Of a DNA stretch of 64,000 bases, positions 35,868 through 46,734 are shown one piece after another. The position numbers and the translations under genes are program-made. Numbering within the stretch: the first letter of the stretch is position 1; each line of letters begins with the position of its first letter. The stretch comes from Solirubrobacteraceae bacterium (lineage in GTDB: Bacteria > Actinomycetota > Thermoleophilia > Solirubrobacterales > Solirubrobacteraceae). The stretch covers positions 28,713 through 92,712 of the forward strand of contig JAPSGI010000014.1 of assembly GCA_031177685.1 (NCBI GenBank). Reading direction: 5' to 3'. Under the pieces are notes generated by a model. It made no database searches. It saw only the letters and a program-made list of their open reading frames with translations, and was not told the DNA's origin.

Positions 35868-37009
35868 GCGCCGAGGGCGCGGGCGATCACCATCTGCTGG
35901 ATTTCGTCGGTCCCCTCGCCGATGGTGAGGATCTTGGCGTCGCGGTAGAAGCGGCAGACCGGGTACTCCTCGATGTAGCCGTAGCCGCCGTGGATCTGGA
36001 CCGCCTCCTCGGTGGCGCGCACCGCGAGGCGGCCGGTCTTGAGCTTGGCCTGGGCGGCGGTCAGGGTGAAGTTGCGTCCCGCGTCCTTGAGCCGGGCGGC
36101 CTTGTAGACGAGCAGCCGCGCCGCCTCGATCTCCGTCGAGAGGTCGGCCAGCTTGGCCTGGATCGCCTGGAAGCGGCTGATCGGCTGGCCGAAGGCACGG
36201 CGCTCCTTCGCGTAGGCGAGCGCCTCGTCCAGCGCGCCCTGCGCCAGGCCGACGCCCATCGCGGCGACGCCGATGCGGCCGATGTCCAGCACGTGCAGGA
36301 ACTGCTTGAAACCGGCGCCGCGGGGCCCGAGCAGGTTGTCCTCGGGCACGCGGCAGTCGGTGAAGGTCAGCGGTCGCGTGTCCGAGGCGTTCCAGCCCAT
36401 CTTGCGGTAGGGCTCGCCCTGTTCGTAGCCCGGCGTGCCGTTCGCCACCAGCAGGTTGGAGATCTCGCGCTGCCCGTTGTCGCCACCCGTCACCGCCGTG
36501 ATCGTCACGACGCCCGAGATGTCGGTTCCCGCGTTGGTGATGAACTGCTTGGCGCCGTCGATCACCCACTGGCCGTCCTCCAGCCGGGCGCGCGTCTTGG
36601 TGTTGCCGGCGTCCGAGCCGGCCTCGGGCTCGGTCAGCCCGAAGGCCCCGAGCACCTCGCCGGCGCACAGCCGCGGCAGCCACTCGCGCTTCTGCTCCTC
36701 GGAGCCGAACAGCCAGATCGGCTGCGTGCCCAGCGACGTGTGCGCGCACAGCGTGATCGCCACGCTGGAGTCGATTCGCGTCAGCTCTTCGACCGCGAGG
36801 ACGTAGGCCAGGGTGTCGCCTCCGCCGCCCCCGTACTCCTCCGGAAACGGGATGCCCATGAGCTGCAATCCGGCCAGCTTGCGCACGATCTCGTAGGGGA
36901 ACGACTTCGTGCGGTCGAGCTCCTCGGCGACGGGCGCGATCTCCCCGCGCGCGAAGTCGCGCACCGTGCGCTGGATGAGCGCGTGGTCGTCTGACAGGTC
37001 GAAGTCCAT
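35864..37009 (-). CDS. Acyl-CoA dehydrogenase
   Basis: 381 residues: DHALIQRTVRDFARGEIAP, FGLTEPEAGSDAGNTKTRA, KQFITNAG, FGQPISRFQAIQAKLADL and the C-terminal YRDAKILTIGEGTDEIQQMVIAR, whose Glu is the usual catalytic base position of short/branched-chain enzymes. It oxidises an acyl-CoA and passes electrons to ETF, encoded at 56-58 kb. GACAAT lies six bases before the ATG at 37016-37021. The stop shares CTAA with meaB. Confidence 0.93.
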   Translation of the reverse strand: MDFDLSDDHALIQRTVRDFARGEIAPVAEELDRTKSFPYEIVRKLAGLQLMGIPFPEEYGGGGGDTLAYVLAVEELTRIDSSVAITLCAHTSLGTQPIWLFGSEEQKREWLPRLCAGEVLGAFGLTEPEAGSDAGNTKTRARLEDGQWVIDGAKQFITNAGTDISGVVTITAVTGGDNGQREISNLLVANGTPGYEQGEPYRKMGWNASDTRPLTFTDCRVPEDNLLGPRGAGFKQFLHVLDIGRIGVAAMGVGLAQGALDEALAYAKERRAFGQPISRFQAIQAKLADLSTEIEAARLLVYKAARLKDAGRNFTLTAAQAKLKTGRLAVRATEEAVQIHGGYGYIEEYPVCRFYRDAKILTIGEGTDEIQQMVIARALGA

Positions 37010-37049
37010 CCGACGATTGTCACATCCCTGACTGAGTAGTGTGCATGCC

Positions 37050-39596
37050 ATGGGCGTGAACGCGATCGGCGGCGGCGCGGCCCTCCACCTCGCCACGCAA
37101 CAGCGCGTGGCTCGTGAGCTCGTCCGCGCGACGAGCCTCCAGGAGGCCGGGCCGGGCATCCTCGCGGCCATCGGCGAGGCGCTGGGCTGGGACCTCGCCG
37201 GCCTGTGGGAGCTCCCGCCGGGCGACGACGCGCTGCGCTGGGTGGCCGGCTGGGAGGCACGCCCCGGCGAGGCGGAGGAGTTCTGGCGCCTCTCGCGCGA
37301 GCTGCGCTTCCGCCGCGGTCAGCCGCTGCCGGGTCGCGCGTGGGACACCGGCGAGCCGATGTGGCGGCTGGACCTCGGCGGCGATCCCCACTTCCCTCGC
37401 CTGGAGGCGGCCGCCGCCGCGGGGCTGCGGGTCGGGCTCGCGATCCCCGTCCCCATCGGGGCGCCGGACGACGTGCTGGCCGTGATGGAGTTCTTCGCAC
37501 GCCACGGCGAGGCCCCCGAGCTGGCCATGCGCGAGCTCCTGGCGGGCTTCGGCGACCAGCTCGCGCAGTTCCTCGTGCGCCAGCGCGCCGAGGAGGCCGT
37601 GCGGCGCAGCGAGGCGCTCAAGACGGCGATCCTCCATTCCTCGCTGGACTGCGTCGTGACGATGGACCACCACGGGCGCATCGCCGAGTGGAACCTGGCC
37701 GCCGAGGCGACGTTCGGGCGCCGGCGCGAGGACGTCCTGGGACGCGAGCTGGCGGAGGTGCTGATCCCGCCCCGGCTGCGCGATCGCCACCGCGACGGCC
37801 TGCGCCGCTACCTGGAGACGGGGGAGGGGGCGATCCTCGGCCGGCGCGTCGAGCTGGCGGCGCTGCACGCGGACGGCCACGAGATTCCGATCGAGCTGAC
37901 GGTCGTCCCGCTGCCCGGCAGCAATCCACCGACGTTCACGGGCTTCCTGCGCGACATCGAGGAGCGCCGCCGCGCCGAGGAGGCCAACCGCCGCCTGGCC
38001 GCGATCGTCCAGACCACCGACGACGCGGTCGGCTCGATGGACCTGGAGGGGCGCGTGACCAGCTGGAACCCCGGCGCCGAGCGCATGTACGGCTACCGGG
38101 CGGACGAGATCGTGGGCCACTCCATGCGCAAGCTGGTGCCCGAGGACCGCCAGGACGAGACGAGCTACCTGATCGAGACGCTGCAGCGCGGGCACTCCGT
38201 CGAGGGCTTCGAGACCGAGCGCATCCGCGCCGACGGCGCCCGCTTCTCGGTCCTGCTGACGCTTAACCCCATCACCGACGCGACCGGGGCGCTCACCGGG
38301 ATCTCCGTCGTGGGGCGCGACATCACCGAACGCCGGCGCGCGGAGGCCGCCAAGGAGTTCCTGGCCGCGGCCAGCGCCGCCCTGGACGCCTCCCTGGACC
38401 CCGAGCAGACGCTGCGCACGATCGTCCGCACCGCGGTGCCCGAGCTGGCGGAGCTGTGCATCATCGACCTGCTGGAGGAGGACGGCTCGATCGGACGCGC
38501 CGCCGCGGCGGCGTCCCGCCCGGAGCTGGCCGCGGAGCTGGAGGAGCTGCGCGCCCGGTTCCCGCTGGACCCGGCGGGCGCCCACCCGGTGGCCCAGGTG
38601 CTGCGGACCGGCGAGCCGATGGTGCTGCGCGACCTGTCCGCGCCGGACGTCGTGGAGCAGGTCGCCCAGAGCGACGAGCACCGCGCGTTCATGCTCCGCG
38701 CGGGGTACCGGTCGGCCGCCGTGGTGGCGATGTGGGCGCGCGGGCGCACGCTCGGCGCCATCTCCTTCCTGCACGTGGACAGCGACCGCCGCTACGACCC
38801 CGCGGACCTCGCCTTCCTGCAGGACCTCGGGGCGCGCGCGGCGATGGCGCTGGACAACGCGAGGCTGTACGCGGAGCGCTCGCACATCGCCGGGACCCTC
38901 CAGCGCGGCCTGCTGCCCTCGGCGCTGCCCGAGCCGCCGGGCGTCGAGGTGGCGTGGGCCTACCACCCGGCGCGCGAGGGCATGGAGGTGGGCGGGGACT
39001 TCTACGACGCCTTCGAGGCGGCGGGCGCCTGGGTGTTCGCCGTGGGCGACGTGTGCGGCAAGGGCGCCGAGGCCGCGGCGCTCACCTCGCTGCTGCGTTA
39101 CAGCGTGCGGGCGTTCGCGCTGGAGCACGCGTGCCCCGGTCAGGTCCTGGAGCTGGTCAACGGAGCGATGCTGCGCGAGGACCTCGGCGAGCGCTTCGCC
39201 ACGGCGGTGCTGGCGCGGCTGGACCCGTCGCAGCGCCCGGCGCGCGTGGGCCTGGCCGTCGCGGGGCATCCGACGCCGATCGTGGTGCGCGCGAGCGGCG
39301 AGGCCGTCGCCACGGCGGGGCGCGGCACATTGCTCGGCGTCACGGAGGAGGTGGCGATCCCCGCGGTCGAGGTCTTCCTGGACACGGGCGACTGCCTCGT
39401 CCTCTACACGGACGGCGTGCTGGACGCCGGCGCCCCGCAGCGGATCCTGACCCCCGAGGAGCTGGCGGCCGACCTCGCCGGCGCCGGCGCGCAGGCAGCG
39501 GGCGCCCTGGTCGATCGCGTGATCGCGACGACTACCGCGCTGGCAGACGGTCCGCTGCGAGACGACGTGGCGGTGCTGGCCCTGCGGCTCGTGTGA
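37050..39596 (+). CDS. GAF-PAS-PAS-GAF-SpoIIE sensor phosphatase
   Basis: 848 residues. Order: an N-terminal GAF-like sensor (about 10-165), two PAS domains (about 180-310 and 315-430, each closing with DIEERRRAE or DITERRRAE), a second GAF (about 445-610) and a SpoIIE/PP2C domain (about 615-848). The PP2C domain has GGDFYDAFE, VGDVCGKGAEAAAL and LYTDGVLDA metal-site motifs. It probably dephosphorylates an anti-sigma antagonist in a partner-switching pathway; no such partner is nearby. The ATG at 37050 has TAGTGT seven bases upstream, favouring it over the GTG at 37041. Confidence 0.9.
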   Translation: MGVNAIGGGAALHLATQQRVARELVRATSLQEAGPGILAAIGEALGWDLAGLWELPPGDDALRWVAGWEARPGEAEEFWRLSRELRFRRGQPLPGRAWDTGEPMWRLDLGGDPHFPRLEAAAAAGLRVGLAIPVPIGAPDDVLAVMEFFARHGEAPELAMRELLAGFGDQLAQFLVRQRAEEAVRRSEALKTAILHSSLDCVVTMDHHGRIAEWNLAAEATFGRRREDVLGRELAEVLIPPRLRDRHRDGLRRYLETGEGAILGRRVELAALHADGHEIPIELTVVPLPGSNPPTFTGFLRDIEERRRAEEANRRLAAIVQTTDDAVGSMDLEGRVTSWNPGAERMYGYRADEIVGHSMRKLVPEDRQDETSYLIETLQRGHSVEGFETERIRADGARFSVLLTLNPITDATGALTGISVVGRDITERRRAEAAKEFLAAASAALDASLDPEQTLRTIVRTAVPELAELCIIDLLEEDGSIGRAAAAASRPELAAELEELRARFPLDPAGAHPVAQVLRTGEPMVLRDLSAPDVVEQVAQSDEHRAFMLRAGYRSAAVVAMWARGRTLGAISFLHVDSDRRYDPADLAFLQDLGARAAMALDNARLYAERSHIAGTLQRGLLPSALPEPPGVEVAWAYHPAREGMEVGGDFYDAFEAAGAWVFAVGDVCGKGAEAAALTSLLRYSVRAFALEHACPGQVLELVNGAMLREDLGERFATAVLARLDPSQRPARVGLAVAGHPTPIVVRASGEAVATAGRGTLLGVTEEVAIPAVEVFLDTGDCLVLYTDGVLDAGAPQRILTPEELAADLAGAGAQAAGALVDRVIATTTALADGPLRDDVAVLALRLV

Positions 39597-41571
39597 GCAG
39601 GCGGCACAGCACCTCGACGACCACCGGGTCGAACTGGGTGCCGGCGTTGGCGCGCAGCTCGGCCAGCGCGACCTCGGGGCTCATGGCCCGGCGGTAGGGT
39701 CGGTCCGACGTCATCGCGTCGTAGGCGTCGCAAGCGCCGATGATGCGGGCGGCGAGCGGGATGTCGCCCCCGGCGAGCCCGTCTGGGTAGCCGGTGCCGT
39801 CGTAGCGCTCGTGGCTCCAGCGCACCAGCTTGGCCGGCCGTGCGAGGGACGGCGCGCCCCCGATGATGCGCTCCCCGATGACGACGTGGCCGCGCATGAA
39901 CTCCCACTCCTCGTCGGTGAGCGGCCCGGGCTTGTTGAGGATCGCGTCCGGAATGGCGGCCTTGCCGATGTCGTGCAGCGCCGCGGCTTGAACGAGCGGC
40001 GCCATCTCCTCGGGCGGCAGGCCGAGCTCACGCCCGGCGGCCTCGCACAAACGAGTGGTCTGCTCCATGTGCGTCCCCAGCCACTGGTCGCGCTCGGCCA
40101 TCAGGCCGACCAGGACGTCGGTGCTCTGGCGTGCGGCCGACGTGCGCGCCGAGTACTTGCGCTCGTACATCCGCCGGTCGGCCAGGCCCAGCGCGGCGGA
40201 GGCATCGCGGACCTCGCCCGAGAGCGAGACGAACCCGTAGCTGCAGCCGACCGTGAATCCCTCGCCGTGCTCGGTGAGCGCCGCCGCGGCGGTCGAGACG
40301 ACCGACTCGCGTTCCTCGGCTCCCGCCCATGCGAGCACGCAGAACTCGTCGCCTCCCATCCTGTATGCGGTGCCCGAACCCCGCACCGAAGCGCTGAGGG
40401 CCGCGCCGAGCCGGACGAGGAGGGAGTCCCCCGCCGGGTGTCCGTAGCGGTCGTTGTAGTCCTTGAACCCGTCGAGGTCGAACAGCGCGAGCAACGCGGG
40501 CCGCTCGGTCGAGGCGTGCTCGACGACCTCCTCGAGGTCGGCGAGCAGACGCCGGCGGTTCCCGAGGCCGGTGAGCGCATCCGTCAGCGCCTCGTGACGG
40601 CTGACCGCCAGCATGGCGAGCTGGCTGCGCGCCGTCAGGGCGAACCGGACGACGACCGCCCCGAGCGTGACGGTGTTCAGCGCGGCGGCCAGCGGGTTCA
40701 CGCCGTCGGTGAGGTTGAAGTAGGCGCTGAGCGCGACCGCGGTGAGCGCGAACGCGAAGGGCACGGCCACTAGGTGCGAGCTGCGTCGCCGTACCACGGC
40801 GACGCGCTTCGGCCGCAGCATCGCTCCGCACGAGATGACCAGCATGACGCCCAGCCACCACGAGTCGAGGAGCGTCCCCGGCACCAGGGTGCCCCGGACG
40901 AGCTCGTGCAGGTACGAGCTGTCCTGGAACGCGAGCGCCGCGAACCCGAGCGTCAGCAACACGAGCGTTCGGCTCGGACGCCACCCGAACAGGCCCCAGG
41001 TCGCCACGGCGAATCCGACCACGGCCAGGTCGCACAGGACGAAGGTGAGGTTCGCCGCGGGCGCGGCCAGCGTGCCCTGAAGGACCACGTGGATCAGCAC
41101 GGTCGCGCCGATCGAGGCCAGCGCGAGGCCACCGATCACGCCGTCGAGCCACAGGTCGAAGCGAACCTGCCTGGCCTGCGCGCGGACCAGCAGCACGATC
41201 GCCGTGACGCCGGCGGGCGTCAGGGTCAGCCAGAGCAGGTCGGGAAACGAGGGGAACTGGGCGGGCGGGCTGTCGCCGAAGACGAGGTTGTAATACGGCA
41301 TCCCGCACCCGTAGACGAACAGCCCCACGCCGACGGCGAGCCATGTCCCGCGCTCCTCGGTTACGCGCAGCGCACGCGTCACGCAGGCGGCGGCGACGAG
41401 CAGGAAGGCGCCGAAGGGGAGCCAGGTGGAGAAGAACTGCGTCGGCCCGTGTCCACCCACGTCGAGTCCGGTGTGCGCGGCATGCACGGCGACGACCGCC
41501 GCCGCCAGGCCCCAGAGGGCGCGCGGCAGCGTGAGCCGAGCGGCAGTTGACGGTGGGGCGTGGGTCGACAT
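39532..41571 (-). CDS. Membrane GGDEF plus HD-GYP protein
   Basis: 679 residues: about eight membrane segments in the first 320, a GGDEF domain (about 335-495) with an intact YRMGGDEFCVL, then an HD-GYP domain (about 500-660) with HDIGKAAIPD, HVVIGERII and HERYDGTGYPDGL. Both catalytic motifs look complete, so it may make and degrade c-di-GMP. The RxxD product-inhibition site before GGDEF is absent. GGAGGAG precedes the ATG at 41571. It overlaps the convergent phosphatase by 65 bases. Confidence 0.92.
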   Translation of the reverse strand: MSTHAPPSTAARLTLPRALWGLAAAVVAVHAAHTGLDVGGHGPTQFFSTWLPFGAFLLVAAACVTRALRVTEERGTWLAVGVGLFVYGCGMPYYNLVFGDSPPAQFPSFPDLLWLTLTPAGVTAIVLLVRAQARQVRFDLWLDGVIGGLALASIGATVLIHVVLQGTLAAPAANLTFVLCDLAVVGFAVATWGLFGWRPSRTLVLLTLGFAALAFQDSSYLHELVRGTLVPGTLLDSWWLGVMLVISCGAMLRPKRVAVVRRRSSHLVAVPFAFALTAVALSAYFNLTDGVNPLAAALNTVTLGAVVVRFALTARSQLAMLAVSRHEALTDALTGLGNRRRLLADLEEVVEHASTERPALLALFDLDGFKDYNDRYGHPAGDSLLVRLGAALSASVRGSGTAYRMGGDEFCVLAWAGAEERESVVSTAAAALTEHGEGFTVGCSYGFVSLSGEVRDASAALGLADRRMYERKYSARTSAARQSTDVLVGLMAERDQWLGTHMEQTTRLCEAAGRELGLPPEEMAPLVQAAALHDIGKAAIPDAILNKPGPLTDEEWEFMRGHVVIGERIIGGAPSLARPAKLVRWSHERYDGTGYPDGLAGGDIPLAARIIGACDAYDAMTSDRPYRRAMSPEVALAELRANAGTQFDPVVVEVLCRLLTRAAGPAPPRRLAADRLPAR

Positions 41572-41662
41572 TGCTCTCCTCCTCGGGTTCGGCACGAGTT
41601 CCAAGGTCCACTTCGGCCTGAGAGCGAGGGCGTGCCATCCCCGGATCTACGTACATCGCGTC

Positions 41663-42790
41663 TCAGAGCGAGATTTCGCGCCGCCTTAGCGCCTCGGTCA
41701 CCGCGTGGACCCGCGTGCGCACGGCCAGCTTGTTCATCGCGTTCGTCAGGTGCGTGCGTACGGTTTCGGGCGAGAGCACGAGCTCAGCGGCGATCTGCTC
41801 TCCGTTGAGGCCGCTGGCGAGCATGTCGAGGACCTGGCGCTCGCGAGGCGTCAGGACGGCGCCGGACTTCGAGCGCGCGAGCAGCGAGTCGAGCCGGGGA
41901 TCGAAGTAGTCCAGGCCCCGCGCCACGTCACGGATCGCCTGCGCCAGCTCGCCCGGCGGCGCGGCTTTGCTGGCCAGGCCGGCGGCGCCGACCTCGATCG
42001 CCGCGCTCAGGGTGCCCTCGTCCTCGGAGCCCGTGTAGAGGAGTACACGGGGGGCGCCGGCCTGCGCCAGCAGCCGGCGCGTCAGGTCGATTCCGCCCTC
42101 GCCCGGCAGGTTGATGTCGATTACCGCCACCTGCGGCCGGCGGCGCGCGATCAGCGTCTCGGCCTGCGCGGCCTCACCTGCCGTCCCTACGACGTCGAAC
42201 CCCTCATCGCGCAGCAGCAGCTCGATTCCCTTGCGCACCCCCTCGTGGTCCTCGACGATCAGCACCCTGATCCCGGCGCGTGGCTGCGCGTCGGCGTCCA
42301 ACTGGCGCAGCTCGTCGGTCGAGCGCTCGAGACGGCGCACCGCGTCGACGAGGGCCAGGGTGCGCTGTGCCACCATCTCCTCCATCCGCTCGCGGTGGGC
42401 GCGATTCTCGAGCTCCACGTCGCGCCGGCGCAGCGCGCAGGCCACGTAGACGAGCAGCTCGCCGTCGGCGACGGGCTCGACGAGGTAGCCGAAGGCGTTG
42501 AGGCGGTCGGCCGTGTCGATCTCGTCGCGCCGGGCGAGGAGGATGGTCGCCACGTCGCGGTCCTGGGCGAGCGCGTCCTCGTAGCGGTCCAAGTCCTCGG
42601 CGGATGGCGCGCCGAGCCGGCACACGACGAGGCTGAAGCGCTCGCGCGCCAGCATGGCGCTCGCCTCGAGGGGCGCGGGCGCGACGGAGCACGCGTAGCC
42701 GGCGCCCTGCAGCAGTGCGGCCAACCGCCGGCGCGCGGGCTCGTCGCCCCCGACGAGCAGGATCGCGTCGCCGCGCGGCACGCGGATCAC
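41663..42790 (-). CDS. Response regulator with pseudo-receiver, receiver and LuxR-type HTH
   Basis: 375 residues. The first receiver-like domain (about 8-120) has lost its phospho-Asp (SLVVCRLGAP where a DxxMP is expected). A helical linker (about 120-165) follows. The second receiver (about 172-290) is intact (QVAVIDINLPGEGG). The C-terminal LuxR/NarL helix-turn-helix reads LTPRERQVLDMLASGLNGEQIAAEL and SPETVRTHLTNAMNKL. The GTG start has no obvious ribosome-binding site. It sits 91 bases upstream of the c-di-GMP gene on the same strand. Confidence 0.9.
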   Translation of the reverse strand: MIRVPRGDAILLVGGDEPARRRLAALLQGAGYACSVAPAPLEASAMLARERFSLVVCRLGAPSAEDLDRYEDALAQDRDVATILLARRDEIDTADRLNAFGYLVEPVADGELLVYVACALRRRDVELENRAHRERMEEMVAQRTLALVDAVRRLERSTDELRQLDADAQPRAGIRVLIVEDHEGVRKGIELLLRDEGFDVVGTAGEAAQAETLIARRRPQVAVIDINLPGEGGIDLTRRLLAQAGAPRVLLYTGSEDEGTLSAAIEVGAAGLASKAAPPGELAQAIRDVARGLDYFDPRLDSLLARSKSGAVLTPRERQVLDMLASGLNGEQIAAELVLSPETVRTHLTNAMNKLAVRTRVHAVTEALRRREISL

Positions 42791-42949
42791 CGCGCGAGCC
42801 GCCTGCCGGACCGCTCCCCCTGCACGTGCCGATGTGACACGACGAGACCGAATCTACCGGTCCGCGGCGGCGATGCGCGCGGTTTCAAACTCCTGGAATC
42901 GGCACATTTCGCGCTAGATCCGTGCGTGCGGACGGCGCATGCTCGCCCC

Positions 42950-43882
42950 GTGGTCGACGAGCGCGGACAGGCGACGATGGAATGGACGGCCGTCGTGCTG
43001 CTCGTGGCGCTGGTCGTGGGCGCCGTGGGCGCGGGCGTCGCGGCGGTGCACGCACCGGGGCTGGCGCGGGCGATTCGCTGCGCGGTGCTGGCCGGCTGCG
43101 GCGGGGAGGACCGGGCGCTGGAGCGCGTCTACGGGGCCGACGTCGCGGCGCACGTGCGGGCGTGGGCGCCGGGGCTCGCGTACGAGCGCGGGACGCTCGT
43201 CCTTCCGGTGGACTTCCGGCACTGCCGGTCACACCGCTGCGCGGACGCGGCCGCGGCGCACGGGAAGGACGTGTGGCGCTCGCGCGCCGGCCGGCGGGCG
43301 ACCGTCTTCACGCGCGTCGTCGACCGGCGGGCGCGCGGCGGCGCGCTCTACGTCCAGTACTGGGCCTACTACCCGGACTCGACGTGGAACGGCAGCGCGC
43401 TGGCGCTGAGCCGGGCGCCGCTGGTGCGCGGCACGCCGCTGGGACGGCTCGCGGGTCGCGCGGCGGGCCGGCACGCCGACGACTGGGAGTCGGTGGAGCT
43501 GCGGATCGGTCGCGACGGGACCGTGATGGCGCGCGCCTCCGCGCACGGCGGCTACGCGGGCCGCCCGCGCTGGCCCAACCTCAACGAGCTCCCCGTCGAG
43601 CCGCGGCTGCCGCGCCGCCGGGCCGGCGGGCTGCGGCTGGAGCGCCGCCGCCGCACCGCCGCGTGGACGCAGAGCGGCGGCTGGGCGCGCGTCTCGCGCG
43701 GGAGCCACGCCGGCGGCATCCCGTCCGGACCGCGCGAGGGCGAGCGCCGCACGGCCTCGAACGGGATCGTGCTGGTGCCGCTGGAGTCGCTCTCGGCGAG
43801 CGAGCGCGCCACGCCCTTCGCCGTCGTCCCGCCGTGGCGCAAGCCCGTGTACCGGGATCCGGAGCGGACCGCGACGTCGTGA
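42950..43882 (+). CDS. Pilin-like N-terminus fused to a Vps62-like domain
   Basis: 310 residues. ERGQATMEWTAVVLLVALVV at the start has the Gly and Glu+5 pattern of Flp/TadE-type prepilins. A long extracellular part follows, with LYVQYWAYYPDSTWNG and, after about 40 residues, HADDWESVELRIGRDG and ARASAHGGY. This matches the QYWFxYP / H.DDWE / S.H pattern of Vps62-type domains. It is probably exported or membrane-anchored. No pilus genes are adjacent. The function is unknown; the fusion itself is the notable point. Confidence 0.7.
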   Translation: MVDERGQATMEWTAVVLLVALVVGAVGAGVAAVHAPGLARAIRCAVLAGCGGEDRALERVYGADVAAHVRAWAPGLAYERGTLVLPVDFRHCRSHRCADAAAAHGKDVWRSRAGRRATVFTRVVDRRARGGALYVQYWAYYPDSTWNGSALALSRAPLVRGTPLGRLAGRAAGRHADDWESVELRIGRDGTVMARASAHGGYAGRPRWPNLNELPVEPRLPRRRAGGLRLERRRRTAAWTQSGGWARVSRGSHAGGIPSGPREGERRTASNGIVLVPLESLSASERATPFAVVPPWRKPVYRDPERTATS

Positions 43883-43915
43883 AACGCTTCCCGCGTCACG
43901 GACTAGTGATGGGAC

Positions 43916-44067
43916 GTGACACACCCCACCGAACCCACCCCCGCCGTCCGGCTCGGCCGCAGGGCGCAGGACGGGATCGCCGCGACGGCGCCGATCGTCG
44001 CGGGCACGTCACGATCGAGGGCGACCGCGCGCTGGGCCGCCGGCTCCTGCGCCTGCTCGAGCTCTAG
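43916..44067 (+). pseudogene. Candidate small gene interrupted by a frameshift
   Basis: From GTG 43916 a short GC3-rich frame reads THPTEPTPAVRLGRRAQDGI, then AATAPIVA. From about 44007 the coding-like signal moves to another frame (GHVTIEGDRALGRRLLRLLE) and ends at TAG 44065-44067. That stop shares CTAG with the convergent aminopeptidase, as for intact pairs in this window. One indel, natural or from sequencing, would restore a protein of about 50 residues. It could also be chance. Confidence 0.3.
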
Positions 44068-45488
44068 TCGCGGCGGGCGGAGCGCTCGGCCAGCTCGACC
44101 AGCAGCCGCACGCCGAACCCGCTGCCGCCCTTGTTCGCGTAGGGGCGCCCGACGTCCCAGGCCGTGCCCGCGATGTCCACGTGCGCCCACGGAACGTCGC
44201 CGGTGAACCGCCGCAGGAACTCGGCCGCGGCGATCGACATGGCCTTGCGCGCCTCCGGGGCGTTGGAGATGTCGGCGTAGCGCCCCTCGATCAGCTTCGC
44301 GTACTCGGGGTGCAGGGGGAAGCGCCAGACGAGCTCGCCGCTCGCGCGCGCCGCCTGCTCCACCTCGCCGGCCCAGGCGTCGTCGGAGGCGAACAGCCCG
44401 GCGTGCGTGGACCCGAGCGCCACGACGATCGCGCCGGTCAGCGTGGCCAGGTCGACGAGGCGCTCGGCGCCCTGCTCGATGGCCCAGGCGAGGCAGTCCG
44501 CGAGCACCAGGCGCCCCTCCGCGTCGGTGTTGTTGACCTCGATCGTCGTCCCGTTCATCGCGCGCACGATGTCGCCCGGCCGCATCGAGCGCCCGGAGGG
44601 CATGTTCTCCGTCGCGCCGACCACCGCGACGAGGCGCACGGGCAGCGCCAGCCGGGCGATCGCGCCGACCGCCTCCAGCACGGCGGCCCCGCCCGACATG
44701 TCGAACTTCATCTCGTGCATCTTGGCCGCCGGCTTGATCGAGATGCCGCCGGTGTCGAAGGTGACGGCCTTGCCCACGTAGCCCAGCACCGGGCCGGCCG
44801 CGCTCGGGCCCTCGTAGCGCAGCGTGATGAGCGCCGGCTCCTCGTAGGACCCGCGCGCCACGGCCGCGAACGCGCCCATGCCGCGCTGCTCGAGCTCCGC
44901 GGGCCCGCCGACCTCGACGGCCACCGAGTCGAACGACGCGGCGAGCTCGCGCGCGCGCTGCGCGAGCCGCGCCGGCGTCATGTCGTTGGCCGGCGCGTTC
45001 TGCAGGTCGCGCGCCGCGTTGACCGCCTCCGCGACCGCGACGGCGCGCGCCACCACGTCGTCGGGCGCGCCCACCAGCAGCCGTTCGACCCCGCGCGACT
45101 CGTCGTCGTCGCCGCGCTTGTAGCGGTCGAAGCGGTAGGCGCCCAGGACCGAGCCCTCCACCAGCCCCGCGGCCTCGGCCGGGCCCGACCCCTCGGGCAG
45201 CTGCCACGCCAGCGACCGGGCGCCCAGCTCGCGCGCGCGCGCCAGCGCCACCGCCCCCGCGACGCGGGCCGCCTCGGCGTCCCAGTCCTCGCGCGGCCCC
45301 AGGCCGGCGACGATCCAGCGCCGCCCGCCGGCGTGGGCGACGGCCGTGCGCCGCGCCTTGCCCCGCGCCTCGCCGGACTCCACCAGCTCGCGCGCCGGTC
45401 CCTCCACCGAACCGCCCTCGAACAGCCCCACGGCGATGGTGTCGGCGTCCGTCTCGGCGGGCGGGGTGACGGTGGCCTCGACGTCCAT
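44064..45488 (-). CDS. pepA: Leucyl aminopeptidase (M17)
   Basis: 474 residues. The metal and catalytic signature GKAVTFDTGGISIKPAAKMH, then EMKFDMSGGAAVLEA, and NTDAEGRLVLADCLAWA is complete. The enzyme removes N-terminal residues from peptides and uses two metal ions. The N-terminal domain is typical for the family. The ATG at 45488 gives a normal length. It is divergent from the thiolase gene. Confidence 0.94.
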   Translation of the reverse strand: MDVEATVTPPAETDADTIAVGLFEGGSVEGPARELVESGEARGKARRTAVAHAGGRRWIVAGLGPREDWDAEAARVAGAVALARARELGARSLAWQLPEGSGPAEAAGLVEGSVLGAYRFDRYKRGDDDESRGVERLLVGAPDDVVARAVAVAEAVNAARDLQNAPANDMTPARLAQRARELAASFDSVAVEVGGPAELEQRGMGAFAAVARGSYEEPALITLRYEGPSAAGPVLGYVGKAVTFDTGGISIKPAAKMHEMKFDMSGGAAVLEAVGAIARLALPVRLVAVVGATENMPSGRSMRPGDIVRAMNGTTIEVNNTDAEGRLVLADCLAWAIEQGAERLVDLATLTGAIVVALGSTHAGLFASDDAWAGEVEQAARASGELVWRFPLHPEYAKLIEGRYADISNAPEARKAMSIAAAEFLRRFTGDVPWAHVDIAGTAWDVGRPYANKGGSGFGVRLLVELAERSARRD

Positions 45489-45558
45489 GGGGCGGCGCAC
45501 GATATCCAGGTCGCTAGGGTTCGGGGCTCCGAAAGCGCGACCGAAAGAGCCTCGTCCG

Positions 45559-46730
<1,172 letters not shown>

Positions 46731-46734
<4 letters not shown>

